DNA of 19,346 nucleotides from Haemophilus parahaemolyticus (GTDB lineage: Bacteria; Pseudomonadota; Gammaproteobacteria; Enterobacterales; Pasteurellaceae), in the NCBI RefSeq assembly GCF_018373095.1, contig NZ_JAHAHT010000028.1, forward strand, positions 1 to 19,346, given 5' to 3'. The notes under the pieces are model-generated. The model was given only the letters and a program-made list of their open reading frames with translations, was not told the DNA's origin and did no database searches. This document shows, in pieces, positions 1-8,624 of the stretch. Position 1 is the stretch's first letter. Each line of letters starts with the position of its first letter. The position numbers and the translations under genes were made by a program.

Positions 1-1394
1 TCGTGATTTTCTTCGCCGTTCGCTTCATTATGTTTTTGGTTGTAACTCACTAAATCTTTAAGCGTAAAACCATCGTGAGCGGTAATAAAATTAAGTGTAG
101 TATGTGGCAAGCGGTCATTTTTCTTAAATAAATCGCTAGAGCCTGCAAAACGTTCTGCAAATGCACCGATTTCGCCACTTTTCCATAGCCAGAAACGGCA
201 GAGATCATCGCGGAATCGGTCGTTCCATTCGGCAAAATAACTTGGGAAATTGCCGACTTGATAACCGTAATGTCCAATATCCCAAGGCTCGGCAATCAAT
301 TTAATATTTTGTAAACTTGGCTCATTTTTTATGTCAGTAAAAAGCTGAGCTGACGAGTTGAAATCAGGTGTATCACGCCCTAAAACAGTGGCTAAATCAA
401 AACGGAATCCATCAATGTGGCATTGCTCCACCCAATAACGCAGGCAATCCACCACCCATTTTCGCCCTACATCAGAGGATAAATTGAGCATATTGCCGCA
501 GCCTGTCCAATTGATGTAATGTCCGTTGTCGTTACGCCAGTAGTAAGTTTGATCATCAATACCACGCTGGCAGAATGTTGGGTAAGTTTGCTCTGATTCT
601 GCGGAATGGTTAAATACCACATCTAAAATAACTTCAATACCCGCTTTGTGAAACGCCTTTACCATCGCTTTAAATTCAGCCAATGGATTATTTGTTGCCG
701 CATATTTAGGTTCTACCGCAAACATCGCCAAAGGATTGTATCCCCAATAATTTTGTAAACCTCGAGCTTGTAAGTGCGGTTCATTGATATGGAAATTTAC
801 AGGCAGCAACTCCACTGCGGTTACGCCTAACTCTTTCAAATACGCCAAATTCACGGGATGTGCTAATCCCGCATAAGTACCACGCAACGCCGCAGGGATT
901 TTCTCATTTAACTGGCTAAACCCTTTAACATGTAATTCATACACAATGGTTTTCGCCCAAGACGTATTGGGGGAAGTATCATCTTCCCAATCAAATTCTT
1001 CTGAAATAATTACCGCTCTTGGGGCTAGATGTGCGTTGTCGCAATTATCCGAAAGCAAGAACCAAGAACGACTTTCTTCGCTACTTAAATCAGGTTTACC
1101 ATTCACGGCTTTCGCATAGGGATCGAGCATTAATTTATTCGGATTGGCAAATTCTCCGTAAATACGGAAACCATATTCCGTACCCGTTTTCACGCCAGTT
1201 ACCGCCAAATGCCACACATTTTCAGTACGCACCATTGGCAAACGGGTTTCTTGGTTTTGTTCGTCAAAAAGACAAAGCTCTACACCTGTTGCCGCAGCGG
1301 AAAACAGGGCGAAATTGGTAATTTGCACGTTGTTTTCGACCGCTTGTGAGTATCCCATTGGAAGAGGATTGCCGTTGTTGTAAATCGTAAACAT
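1..1394 (-). CDS. glgX: Glycogen debranching enzyme GlgX, 5' part (3' end outside window)
   Basis: The minus-strand frame is open from an ATG at 1394 to the window edge, about 464 codons of a family usually near 650-690. GlgX is a cytosolic GH13 isoamylase-type enzyme that hydrolyses alpha-1,6 branches of phosphorylase-trimmed glycogen. The N-terminal 130 residues are the CBM48-like beta domain. The (beta/alpha)8 barrel then shows region I (DVVFNHSAE), the nucleophile region (GFRFDLAT), the acid/base region (LIAEPWD) and the last catalytic Asp (TAHDGFT). It lies 147 bp downstream of glgB in the same direction, the usual glgBX order, so the two are probably co-transcribed. A candidate ribosome site (AGGA) lies about 11 bases before the ATG. 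The missing part is the C-terminal barrel end and beta domain. Identity is secure; the downstream limit is not visible. Confidence 0.95.
   Translation of the reverse strand, partial: MFTIYNNGNPLPMGYSQAVENNVQITNFALFSAAATGVELCLFDEQNQETRLPMVRTENVWHLAVTGVKTGTEYGFRIYGEFANPNKLMLDPYAKAVNGKPDLSSEESRSWFLLSDNCDNAHLAPRAVIISEEFDWEDDTSPNTSWAKTIVYELHVKGFSQLNEKIPAALRGTYAGLAHPVNLAYLKELGVTAVELLPVNFHINEPHLQARGLQNYWGYNPLAMFAVEPKYAATNNPLAEFKAMVKAFHKAGIEVILDVVFNHSAESEQTYPTFCQRGIDDQTYYWRNDNGHYINWTGCGNMLNLSSDVGRKWVVDCLRYWVEQCHIDGFRFDLATVLGRDTPDFNSSAQLFTDIKNEPSLQNIKLIAEPWDIGHYGYQVGNFPSYFAEWNDRFRDDLCRFWLWKSGEIGAFAERFAGSSDLFKKNDRLPHTTLNFITAHDGFTLKDLVSYNQKHNEANGEENH
108..116 (+). repeat. Uptake signal sequence (Apl type)
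   Basis: CAAGCGGTC followed by ATTTTT, the extended form, inside glgX. Confidence 0.75.
1338..1347 (-). repeat. Uptake signal sequence (Apl type)
   Basis: Full 10-base ACAAGCGGTC on the minus strand, in the first 20 codons of glgX (Gln-Ala-Val). Confidence 0.8.
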
Positions 1395-1409
1395 ATCTTT
1401 CGTTGTTCC

Positions 1410-1540
1410 TAGGGTAACAAGTTACCCTAAGTTAGTTATAATCCAACCCCTTTGGGGTTGTAATTTGCTATTCTATTCCGCTATTTGGTTCTCCAAATGG
1501 GAACCCCTATGCCTAACCGTGGGGGTATTTATACCCACGG
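1410..1540 (-). repeat. Array of four hairpins in the glgB-glgX spacer
   Basis: Four inverted repeats follow one another: 1410-1429 (9-bp arms TAGGGTAAC/GTTACCCTA, 2-base centre), 1444-1460 (CAACCCC/GGGGTTG, 3-base loop), 1483-1498 (ATTTGG/CCAAAT, 4-base loop) and 1517-1540 (CCGT...ACGG enclosing GGGTA-TTTA-TACCC). None is followed on the minus strand by a T-run, so an intrinsic terminator is not supported. In the glgB-glgX transcript they would form a structured spacer, which could act in RNA processing or stability; that role is inference. Confidence 0.55.
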
Positions 1541-1541
1541 A

Positions 1542-3737
1542 TTACTCTACTGATTTCAATCTCAAATAAACTGTTGCTAACGGCGGAATGGACACTGAAA
1601 TCGAATTTTCTCGTCCGTGGCTTTCGATGTTTTCACTTGCGACACAACCAAAATTGCCCACATTTGAGCCTTGATAATACATTGAATCGGTATTCAAAAT
1701 TTCTTCATATTCGCCCGCAATATTCACGCCGATGCGGTAGTCGTGACGAGGCACAGGGGTAAAGTTACTGATGACAATAATGCGTTCTCCGTTTGAACTG
1801 CGACGTTCAAAGGCGAACACAGAATTTGCCGCATCATCAACGACAAGCCAATCGAAACCTTCTGGGGAGTTGTCAAGTTCAAAGAGCGGTCGATTTTTTT
1901 GATAAATTTGATTGAGGTCTTTAACCAGCTTCAACACGCCTTTGTGCCAGCCTCCGCCAATATTTTCATCAAGCAAGAACCAGTCTAAACTTTCTTCGTA
2001 ATTCCATTCTCTGCCTTGAGCAAATTCATTACCCATAAAGAGCAATTTTTTACCTGGATACCCCCACATATAACCGTAATATGCACGCAAGTTAGCGAAT
2101 TTTTGCCACGTATCGCCTGGCATTTTGCCAAGAAGTGAATATTTACCGTGAACCACTTCATCGTGCGAAAGTGGCAGCACAAAATTTTCGCTATATTGAT
2201 ACACCATTCCAAAGGTCATTTTGTTGTGATGATATTGGCGGTAAATTGGGTCAAGCTTCATATAAGCCAGAGTATCGTTCATCCAGCCCATATTCCATTT
2301 GAAATTGAAACCTAATCCGCCGTTTTCGCTTGGGTGAGTTACGCCTGCAAAAGAAGTTGATTCTTCCGCAATGGAAATTGCCCCCGCCATTTCACTGTGA
2401 ATTTTCCAGTTGGTGTGTTTTAAAAACTCGATGGCTTCTAAGTTTTCACGTCCGCCGTATTGGTTTGGAATCCACTCGCCCTCCGCACGGCTGTAATCGC
2501 GGTAGATCATTGAAGCCACGGCATCTACGCGAATACCATCTACACCAAAGCGTTCAAGCCAATACAGTGCATTACTGGATAAGAAATTTTTGACCTCATT
2601 ACGTCCATAGTTATAAATCAAGGTATTCCAATCTTGATGATAGCCTTCGCGAGGATCTTCATGTTCATACAAGGCTGTACCATCAAAAGCACTCAAGCCG
2701 TGAGTATCACTTGGGAAATGCCCTGGCACCCAATCTAAAATCACATTAATTCCAGCTTCATGTGCACGTTTGACTAAACGGCGAAATGCCTCAGGCGAAC
2801 CAAAGCGACTGGTTGGCGAATAAAGTCCAAGTGGTTGATAACCCCAAGAACCATCAAACGGAAATTCAGAAAGCGGCAAAAATTCAATGTGAGTAAAACC
2901 CATCTCTTTTACATAAGGAATTAATTCATCAGCAATTTGATCGTAATCTAGCCAAAAATTGTTTTCTAAATTACGACGCCAAGATCCTAAATGCACTTCA
3001 TAAATAGAAATAGGTTGGTTGCCTTGATTGGCTTTTTTGCGTGCTTCGGTCATTTCCACCACATTTGGCAAGGCACTGACCTGCGAAGCTGTATCAGGGC
3101 GAAGCTGCGAGCTAAACGCATAAGGATCCGCTTTCAAACGCAAGTTTCCAAAACAATCAATCAATTCAAATTTATAAAGCTGACCAAGACTAACTTTCGG
3201 TAGGAACAATTCCCAAACACCACTTTTTGGGTGGAAACGCATCGGGTGACGGCGACCATCCCAATAGTTGAAATCGCCCACAATAGAAACGCGTTTAGCA
3301 TTGGGCGCCCACAAACGGAAATTTACTCCGCTCACACCATCACATTCCATAAAATGCGCACCAAGCACTTCATACGGGCGAAGCATCGAACCTTCCGCAA
3401 GTAGCCATTGTTCTAAATCATCAATCATAGGATGAAAACGATAAGGATCTTCGACTATTTGCGATTCATTGCCCCAAAAAACCTGTAATTGATAAGCAAA
3501 AAAATGACGACAATTGGGGAGCACCGCAGCAAAGAAACCACGCTCGTCCAAGCGGTCTAATTCTGCTACCGTTTTACCACTTTCATACTCAATTACCGCT
3601 ACTCGGTTGGCATCTGGCAATAAGGTGCGAATTTCTACGCCGAGATCGGTTTCGTGCATGCCGAGAACAGAAAAGGGATCAGAATTAACCCCATCAAAAA
3701 AAGAATCAATAACAGATTGGGTAACGAGTTGAGTCAT
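1542..3737 (-). CDS. glgB: 1,4-alpha-glucan (glycogen) branching enzyme
   Basis: The 731-residue product matches the usual length of proteobacterial GlgB. It forms alpha-1,6 branches in glycogen by transferring cut alpha-1,4 chains, in the cytosol. Residues about 20-110 and 120-215 are the two N-terminal CBM48-type modules, followed by the GH13 barrel. The catalytic triad falls at the E. coli positions: Asp405 (GIRVDAVASM), Glu458 (SIAEES) and Asp526 (LSHDEVVHG). The C-terminal beta domain ends near YLRLKSVE. The ATG at 3737 is preceded by GAGG about 8 bases upstream. glgX follows in the same direction. The malQ gene that precedes glgB in H. influenzae is not seen; the next gene upstream is divergent lpxB. 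Two uptake-signal-like sequences lie at or near its 5' end. Confidence 0.98.
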   Translation of the reverse strand: MTQLVTQSVIDSFFDGVNSDPFSVLGMHETDLGVEIRTLLPDANRVAVIEYESGKTVAELDRLDERGFFAAVLPNCRHFFAYQLQVFWGNESQIVEDPYRFHPMIDDLEQWLLAEGSMLRPYEVLGAHFMECDGVSGVNFRLWAPNAKRVSIVGDFNYWDGRRHPMRFHPKSGVWELFLPKVSLGQLYKFELIDCFGNLRLKADPYAFSSQLRPDTASQVSALPNVVEMTEARKKANQGNQPISIYEVHLGSWRRNLENNFWLDYDQIADELIPYVKEMGFTHIEFLPLSEFPFDGSWGYQPLGLYSPTSRFGSPEAFRRLVKRAHEAGINVILDWVPGHFPSDTHGLSAFDGTALYEHEDPREGYHQDWNTLIYNYGRNEVKNFLSSNALYWLERFGVDGIRVDAVASMIYRDYSRAEGEWIPNQYGGRENLEAIEFLKHTNWKIHSEMAGAISIAEESTSFAGVTHPSENGGLGFNFKWNMGWMNDTLAYMKLDPIYRQYHHNKMTFGMVYQYSENFVLPLSHDEVVHGKYSLLGKMPGDTWQKFANLRAYYGYMWGYPGKKLLFMGNEFAQGREWNYEESLDWFLLDENIGGGWHKGVLKLVKDLNQIYQKNRPLFELDNSPEGFDWLVVDDAANSVFAFERRSSNGERIIVISNFTPVPRHDYRIGVNIAGEYEEILNTDSMYYQGSNVGNFGCVASENIESHGRENSISVSIPPLATVYLRLKSVE
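3549..3557 (+). repeat. Uptake signal sequence (Apl type)
   Basis: CAAGCGGTC followed by TAATTCTGC, near the 5' end of glgB. Confidence 0.7.
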
Positions 3738-3813
3738 AAGAAAACCTCACAATTGACAAACAGCATAAGCAAAATGGGCATGATAGGGATGGTTGTGTAG
3801 AAAGAAATGAAGG

Positions 3814-3822
3814 CAAGCGGTC
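3814..3822 (+). repeat. Uptake signal sequence (Apl type)
   Basis: CAAGCGGTC followed by AAGTTTTGC, close to the extended form, in the glgB-lpxB spacer. Confidence 0.8.
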
Positions 3823-4133
3823 AAGTTTTGCCAAAATATTGCAAAAGGTTGAGAAACATTGCCTTCATTGGATGGCGGTTTTTGAGCAAACAAGCATGAC
3901 GAAAACGTTTGCTTAAAAGAACCAGAAAAAGAGAATCCGCCTTCCTCATTAAGTGGCTTTGTGGAAACATCCCTATCAAAAAATATGCTTTCCAGTGTCA
4001 TGCGTTTAAAAATTTACCAATTTTTAGTTAATTTGAATTCTAGGCTTAAACAAAATAAATACAACGACTTTTGTTAAAAAGCGTGATCTCTGTCAAGAAA
4101 TTTTTGGAATATCGTATAAATTTTCGGCATAGA

Positions 4134-4161
4134 TTGCTATTCGTGCTAATCACAATATAAT
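4134..4161 (+). promoter_or_regulatory. Candidate sigma-70 promoter of lpxB
   Basis: TTGCTA (4134-4139) and a perfect TATAAT (4156-4161) are separated by 16 bases. They lie 45 bases upstream of the lpxB ATG in an AT-rich spacer. This would give lpxB its own promoter, consistent with its separation from the lpxD-fabZ-lpxA genes. Confidence 0.55.
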
Positions 4162-4205
4162 GAAACTATTTTTAACTTTAGAAAACGACAGAAAAATTAG
4201 AGAAA

Positions 4206-5378
4206 ATGGAACAAAAATCTCCTTTAATCGCACTCGTTGCAGGTGAGGTCTCAGGCGATATTCTAGGTGCTGGCTTAATTAATGCATTAAAATTACACTA
4301 CCCAAATGCACGCTTTATTGGTGTAGCGGGCGAGCAGATGAAAAAAGCGGGTTGTGAAACTTTATTTGAGATGGAAGAACTTTCCGTGATGGGTTTGGCA
4401 GAAGTGTTGAAGCATCTGCCTCGCTTACTCAAACACCGAAAGCAAGTGATTGAAACAATGCTTGAAATGAAACCTGATGTGTTTATCGGCATTGATGCCC
4501 CTGATTTTAACCTCACCGTGGAGGAAAAACTCAAGTCAAACGGCATCAAAACGATTCACTATGTCAGCCCTTCTGTTTGGGCGTGGCGACAAAATCGGGT
4601 ACATAAAATCAAACGTGCGACTGATTTAGTGTTAGCATTTTTACCGTTCGAAAAAGCTTTTTACGATAAATTCGACACGCCTTGTCGTTTTATCGGTCAT
4701 ACGATGGCAGATGCGATAGCCTTAAAACCTAACCGAACAGAGGCTTGTGAAAAGCTCGGTTTAGATGAAAGCAAACGCTATGTGGCTATTTTGATAGGTA
4801 GTCGTGGTAGCGAAATCCAATTCTTGGCAGAGCCTTTTCTAAAAACCGTTCAACTGTTAAAAGAGAAGCATCCAGATTTGGAATTTCTTGTGCCGATGGT
4901 GAATGAAAAACGCCAAGCACAGTTAGAAGAGATTAAAGCAAATATTGCTCCAGAATTGGAACTGCATATTTTGCAAGGGCAAGCTCGCCAAGCGATGATC
5001 GCTGCAGAATGTACATTACTGGCTTCTGGTACGGCAGCATTAGAAGCAATGCTCTGTAAATCGCCGATGGTGGTGGGGTATAAAATGAAACCACTGACCT
5101 ATTGGCTTGCGAAAAAATTGGTCAAAACCGAGTATATCTCTTTGCCAAATTTACTTGCAAATGCACCGCTTGTCCCAGAGATGATTCAAGAAGAGTGTAA
5201 TCCTGATAACCTTGCGTGGTCGCTCAATCATTATTTAAGCGATGATATGGAGAGTTTAAAACAAAAAAATGAACTCAAGCACCGTTTTACGGACTTACAT
5301 AAACTGATCCAATGCGATGCCGATGCACAGGCAGCACAAGCTGTGGTGGATGTGTTGGAGGGTAATTTAATCGTATAA
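4206..5378 (+). CDS. lpxB: Lipid-A-disaccharide synthase LpxB
   Basis: The 390-residue product has the standard length. LpxB is a peripheral inner-membrane GT19 glycosyltransferase that joins UDP-2,3-diacylglucosamine and lipid X to make the tetraacyl disaccharide 1-phosphate of lipid A. Family marks are the N-terminal AGEVSGDILGAGLI, the middle HYVSPSVWAWRQNR, the nucleotide-binding part around IGSRGSE and LEFLVPMV, and the C-terminal ASGTAALEAML. The ATG at 4206 has AGAGA a few bases upstream. It is flanked by divergent glgB and convergent tatD-like genes, so it is monocistronic here. In E. coli and H. influenzae it lies next to lpxA, so this is a relocated or split arrangement. Function is secure from the motifs. 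Confidence 0.97.
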   Translation: MEQKSPLIALVAGEVSGDILGAGLINALKLHYPNARFIGVAGEQMKKAGCETLFEMEELSVMGLAEVLKHLPRLLKHRKQVIETMLEMKPDVFIGIDAPDFNLTVEEKLKSNGIKTIHYVSPSVWAWRQNRVHKIKRATDLVLAFLPFEKAFYDKFDTPCRFIGHTMADAIALKPNRTEACEKLGLDESKRYVAILIGSRGSEIQFLAEPFLKTVQLLKEKHPDLEFLVPMVNEKRQAQLEEIKANIAPELELHILQGQARQAMIAAECTLLASGTAALEAMLCKSPMVVGYKMKPLTYWLAKKLVKTEYISLPNLLANAPLVPEMIQEECNPDNLAWSLNHYLSDDMESLKQKNELKHRFTDLHKLIQCDADAQAAQAVVDVLEGNLIV

Positions 5379-5443
5379 AAGAATTGGTTGCGCCGTTTAC
5401 TCCTCTATTATCACAAAATCCAGGTAATAAATGTGGCACGATT

Positions 5444-6232
5444 TTATCCAAATAAGGCTAAACTATTTTCCCACGCCACTTCCATAATTTTTTCTGGTGC
5501 TTCCTCTCTTAATTCACACAAATGACAAAAAGTTTCTGTTACTCGCTCAGGACGGTTTGGTTCTCCTTGAAAGCCAAAAACAGGCATATCGGGGGAATCA
5601 GTTTCTAAAATAAGGGATTTAAGCGGTAATTTTTTGATTGCTTCTCGTGTTTTGTTGGCTCGAGCATAGGTAATCGTACCACCAACACCAATTTTGTAGC
5701 CAAGATCAACAAAGCGTTTGGCTTGGTCGTAACTACCTGCAAAGCCGTGCACTACGCCCGTATTGGTTAATTTCGCTTTTTTCAAAAAGGTAAATAATGC
5801 GTCGTGGGTTTTGCGAGAATGCAAATTAACGGGTAAATTAAACCGCTTGGCAAGAGCGAGTTGTGCTTCTAAAAACTCGCATTGTTTCTGCCAAAGCTCA
5901 GGCGTTGCCACATCTGCCACTGCTTTTTCAAGCCCTATCTCTGCAATCGCAGTGCAGAGTGGATCTCGCTCGTTTAATAGGCTTTCCAGCAAATCTAAAT
6001 GAGCGTGTTCGTGCTGGAGAATATAGAGTGGATGTAGCCCCAAACCATAGCGTAAATGCTCGGGTGATTGATGAGCACAAGCGGTCACTTTTTCAAAATT
6101 TTCTGCAAAAACTGCCACGATAAGCATTTTCTGCACGCTTGCGTTGCCTGCATTTTTGACTAACTGTGGAATGGATAAATTAAGTGCTTCTGCCAAGTAG
6201 TCAAGATGAGTGTGTGTATCAAAGAATTGCAT
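5444..6232 (-). CDS. TatD-family metal-dependent hydrolase (YjjV/HI_0081-like)
   Basis: The product is 262 residues and cytosolic. TatD-family proteins are TIM-barrel metallohydrolases, several with DNase activity. The metal ligands are visible: the HxH pair at His7/His9 (DTHTHLD), Glu98 (AEIGLE), His138 (NLHSRKTH), His162 (VVHGFAGS) and Asp212 (LETDSPDMP). The sequence and length resemble E. coli YjjV and H. influenzae HI_0081 more than TatD itself, but paralogues in this family are hard to separate by eye. It lies 73 bp downstream of uvrD on the same strand, so co-transcription is possible; a G-rich hairpin sits in that gap. The stop is 65 bp from the convergent lpxB stop, with no intrinsic terminator seen between. 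Confidence 0.92.
   Translation of the reverse strand: MQFFDTHTHLDYLAEALNLSIPQLVKNAGNASVQKMLIVAVFAENFEKVTACAHQSPEHLRYGLGLHPLYILQHEHAHLDLLESLLNERDPLCTAIAEIGLEKAVADVATPELWQKQCEFLEAQLALAKRFNLPVNLHSRKTHDALFTFLKKAKLTNTGVVHGFAGSYDQAKRFVDLGYKIGVGGTITYARANKTREAIKKLPLKSLILETDSPDMPVFGFQGEPNRPERVTETFCHLCELREEAPEKIMEVAWENSLALFG
5842..5849 (-). repeat. Uptake signal sequence core (Apl type)
   Basis: 8-base core only, in the TatD-family gene; flanks poorly matched. Confidence 0.55.
6077..6086 (+). repeat. Uptake signal sequence (Apl type)
   Basis: Full ACAAGCGGTC followed by an A/T run, in the TatD-family gene. Confidence 0.8.
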
Positions 6233-6261
6233 ATATCAATTTGGATTTAGTCATTGGGTAA

Positions 6262-6283
6262 AGGGAGGGGGTATCCCTTCCCT
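6262..6283. repeat. G/C-rich inverted repeat between uvrD and tatD-like gene
   Basis: AGGGAGGGG (6262-6270) faces CCCTTCCCT (6275-6283) across a GTAT loop. The stem is nine pairs, with one G-T wobble on the plus strand (an A-C mismatch on the minus strand). No T-run follows on the minus strand, so it is not a clear terminator. It shares the 8-mer GGGGGTAT with the glgB-glgX hairpin array, at 6267-6274 and 1521-1528. Confidence 0.45.
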
Positions 6284-6305
6284 ACGTATGATATGTGTTT
6301 AAAGT

Positions 6306-8495
6306 CTAGAACTTCTCCAACTTCGCCATTTTCGCAATCAGCCACTTAATGCCATTGCCTTGGAACGCAATTTGCAGGCGGGTAGCTTCGCCTGAGCCTT
6401 CGACATTGATAATCGTACCTTGCCCGAATTTGGCGTGATAGACCTTCTGCCCCATTTTCCAAACATCATCTTCTAAAATGGAAGCGGTCGTTTTTGGCGG
6501 ATGTTTTGCAACGGTGCTGAAATTTGCCGCTCGGTTAATATTGCCACGTAAGCGAATTTCTCGGATATTTTCTTCTGGCAATTCAGCAATAAAACGCGAT
6601 GGAATATGGCGTTCTTCCTTACCGTAAAGACGACGAAGTTCAGCATAACTAATGGTTAGCTTGCGTTTTGCCCGGGTAATACCTACATATGCCAAGCGAC
6701 GTTCTTCTTGCAATCGTCCTTCGTCAAAGCTCATTCCGCTTGGGAAAATGCCTTCTTCCACGCCCACCATAAATACGCGGGGGAATTCCAATCCTTTTGC
6801 TGAGTGAAGTGTCATCAGCTCCACATACTCTTGATGTGGCGAGGCTTGTGCTTCGCCTGCTTCTAATGATGCATGGGTTAGAAAAGCGGTTAGTGGTGTG
6901 AGTTCTTCAGCCTCTTCTGGCGGAGTAAATTGTTTGGTTGCAGTGACCAACTCTTCTAAGTTTTCGATGCGAACTTCGCCTTTCTCGCCTTTTTCTTGCT
7001 TGTACATCTCATACAGACCAGATTTTTTAATCACAAAATCGGTTTGTTCTGTAAGTGCCATTTCTGAAGTTTCTTCATCCATGGCGTTAATCAGTTCCAC
7101 AAAGCGAAGCAGAGCGGACGCGGAGCGGCCAGAAAGTTGCTCTTCATTTAACGCTACTTGCACCGCTTGCCAAAGAGTGATGGAACGCGTGCGAGTAATT
7201 TGGCGGATAGTGTCCAAGGTGCGATCACCTATACCACGCGGTGGGGTATTGACTACGCGTTCAAATGCAGCATCATCTTGGCGATTAGCAATTAAACGCA
7301 GATAAGCCAATGCATCTTTAATCTCTTGGCGTTCGAAGAATCGCATACCGCCATAAATGCGGTACGGAATATTGGCTTGAATTAAGGCTTCTTCAATCAC
7401 GCGTGATTGGCTGTTGCTGCGATAAAGCACGGCACATTCTGAATAGCTGCCCTCATCCTCTTTCCATTGCTGAATTTGTGAGGCAACAAAACGGGCTTCG
7501 TCTAGTTCATTAAAGGCACAATAAATTTCAACAGGATCGCCATTGCCGCTCGATGTCCACAAGTTTTTGCCCAAGCGATTATCGTTGTTAGAAATCAGCT
7601 CATTTGCTGTAGACAAAATATGCCCTGTAGAACGGTAATTTTGTTCTAGGCGGATCGTCTCTGCTTTTGGATAATCTTTCAGGAATTTCTGGATATTTTC
7701 GACCTGTGCCCCACGCCAGCCGTAGATCGATTGGTCATCATCGCCCACAATCATTACCTTGCCCGAATCACCCGCAAGCAGTCGAATCAGATCATATTGA
7801 ATATTGTTGGTGTCTTGGAACTCATCGATCAAAATATGCTGGAAGCGTTGTTGATAGCGTTGCAAAATTAGCGGTTTTTTCTTCAGCATTTCATAGGTGC
7901 GAATCAGTAATTCCGCAAAATCCAATAAGCCTGCACGGTCGCACGCTTCTTGGTAAAGCTGGTAAATTTCAACTAATTTTTTCTCATTCAGATCATTGTG
8001 ATGTTCAATATCTTTAGCTCGATTACCCTTATCTTTTTGGGCATTGATATACCAAGCTACGTGTTTTGGTGGAAAATGTTTTTCATCAATATTGTGTAAT
8101 TTCAACAAACGTTTGAGTAGTCGGACTTGGTCTTCGCTGTCCATAATCTGAAAATCTTGTGGCAGGTCAGCATCTAAATAGTGAGAACGTAACAGGCGGT
8201 TGGCAATACTGTGGAAGGTTCCTACCCACATACCAAACATGGAATGGTTGCTTGTTTGAAAAAGCGTACTTTCGATACGATGACGCATCTCGCTAGCAGC
8301 TTTGTTGGTAAAAGTCACCGCTAAAATGTTTGATTCAGGCACATTTTCTACACCAATTAACCACGCAATACGGTGAGTGAGCACACGGGTTTTACCTGAA
8401 CCTGCCCCTGCTAACACCAAATAATTGCCAATAGGCGCAGCGACTGCTTCGCGTTGTTTATCATTCAAGCCATCAAGTAATAAAGAAAAATCCAT
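6306..8495 (-). CDS. uvrD: DNA helicase II UvrD
   Basis: The 729-residue product is close to the 720 of E. coli UvrD. It is an ATP-dependent 3'-5' superfamily 1A helicase that removes the incised oligonucleotide and UvrC in excision repair and unwinds DNA in mismatch repair. Motifs appear in order: Walker A AGAGSGKT (29-36), TFTNKAA (Ia), DEFQDTN from residue 224 (Walker B), GDDDQSIYGWRGA (251-263), LEQNYRST (283-290), then MTLHSAKGLEFP and YVGITRAKRKL (V and VI). The C-terminal Tudor-like RNA polymerase-binding part is present (KFGQGTIINVEGSG). The LAGAGSGKT and FERQEIKDALAYLR segments favour UvrD over Rep. The ATG at 8495 has only a weak AGG upstream. It is divergent from hitA across 192 bp. 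Confidence 0.97.
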   Translation of the reverse strand: MDFSLLLDGLNDKQREAVAAPIGNYLVLAGAGSGKTRVLTHRIAWLIGVENVPESNILAVTFTNKAASEMRHRIESTLFQTSNHSMFGMWVGTFHSIANRLLRSHYLDADLPQDFQIMDSEDQVRLLKRLLKLHNIDEKHFPPKHVAWYINAQKDKGNRAKDIEHHNDLNEKKLVEIYQLYQEACDRAGLLDFAELLIRTYEMLKKKPLILQRYQQRFQHILIDEFQDTNNIQYDLIRLLAGDSGKVMIVGDDDQSIYGWRGAQVENIQKFLKDYPKAETIRLEQNYRSTGHILSTANELISNNDNRLGKNLWTSSGNGDPVEIYCAFNELDEARFVASQIQQWKEDEGSYSECAVLYRSNSQSRVIEEALIQANIPYRIYGGMRFFERQEIKDALAYLRLIANRQDDAAFERVVNTPPRGIGDRTLDTIRQITRTRSITLWQAVQVALNEEQLSGRSASALLRFVELINAMDEETSEMALTEQTDFVIKKSGLYEMYKQEKGEKGEVRIENLEELVTATKQFTPPEEAEELTPLTAFLTHASLEAGEAQASPHQEYVELMTLHSAKGLEFPRVFMVGVEEGIFPSGMSFDEGRLQEERRLAYVGITRAKRKLTISYAELRRLYGKEERHIPSRFIAELPEENIREIRLRGNINRAANFSTVAKHPPKTTASILEDDVWKMGQKVYHAKFGQGTIINVEGSGEATRLQIAFQGNGIKWLIAKMAKLEKF
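7162..7169 (-). repeat. Uptake signal sequence core (Apl type)
   Basis: 8-base core only, in the middle of uvrD. Confidence 0.55.
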
Positions 8496-8605
8496 TAGTT
8501 AGCCTATATTTGTTTTTTTATACAGTGAGATTGCAAGATTATAGCCTAAAGCAGTCGGTTTTGGGAAATGTTTTGAGAGTTGTTAAAAAAGTATTAATTT
8601 TAATT

Positions 8606-8624
8606 AAGAATTATTTGCATTTAA
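8606..8624 (+). promoter_or_regulatory. Candidate Fur box overlapping the hitA promoter
   Basis: The 19 bases centred on GAATTATTTGCATTTAAT fit the loose NATWAT hexamer pattern of Fur sites and contain ATTTGCAT, common in Fur boxes of related bacteria. The box covers the -35 element, so iron-loaded Fur would block polymerase. The match to the strict 19-mer is only partial. Confidence 0.5.

Larger units (their letters stand above)
3738..4205. other. Divergent glgB-lpxB spacer
   Basis: This is 468 bp without a convincing gene. It contains an uptake signal sequence (3814-3822) and, near lpxB, a good sigma-70-type promoter (4134-4161). An 84-codon minus-strand frame (3747-4001) lacks a ribosome site and a recognisable protein pattern and is not called. 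The part 4002-4205 is AT-rich, as expected of a promoter region. Confidence 0.6.

Noticed and set aside
1410..1540. Intrinsic terminator between glgB and glgX
   Set aside because: Several hairpins but none followed by a T-run on the transcribed strand.
3747..4001. 84-codon minus-strand frame just upstream of glgB
   Set aside because: No ribosome site, no recognisable protein pattern, contains an uptake sequence, and lies in a divergent promoter region.
5379..5443. Terminator between convergent lpxB and the TatD-family gene
   Set aside because: No inverted repeat with a T-run was found in the 65-bp gap.
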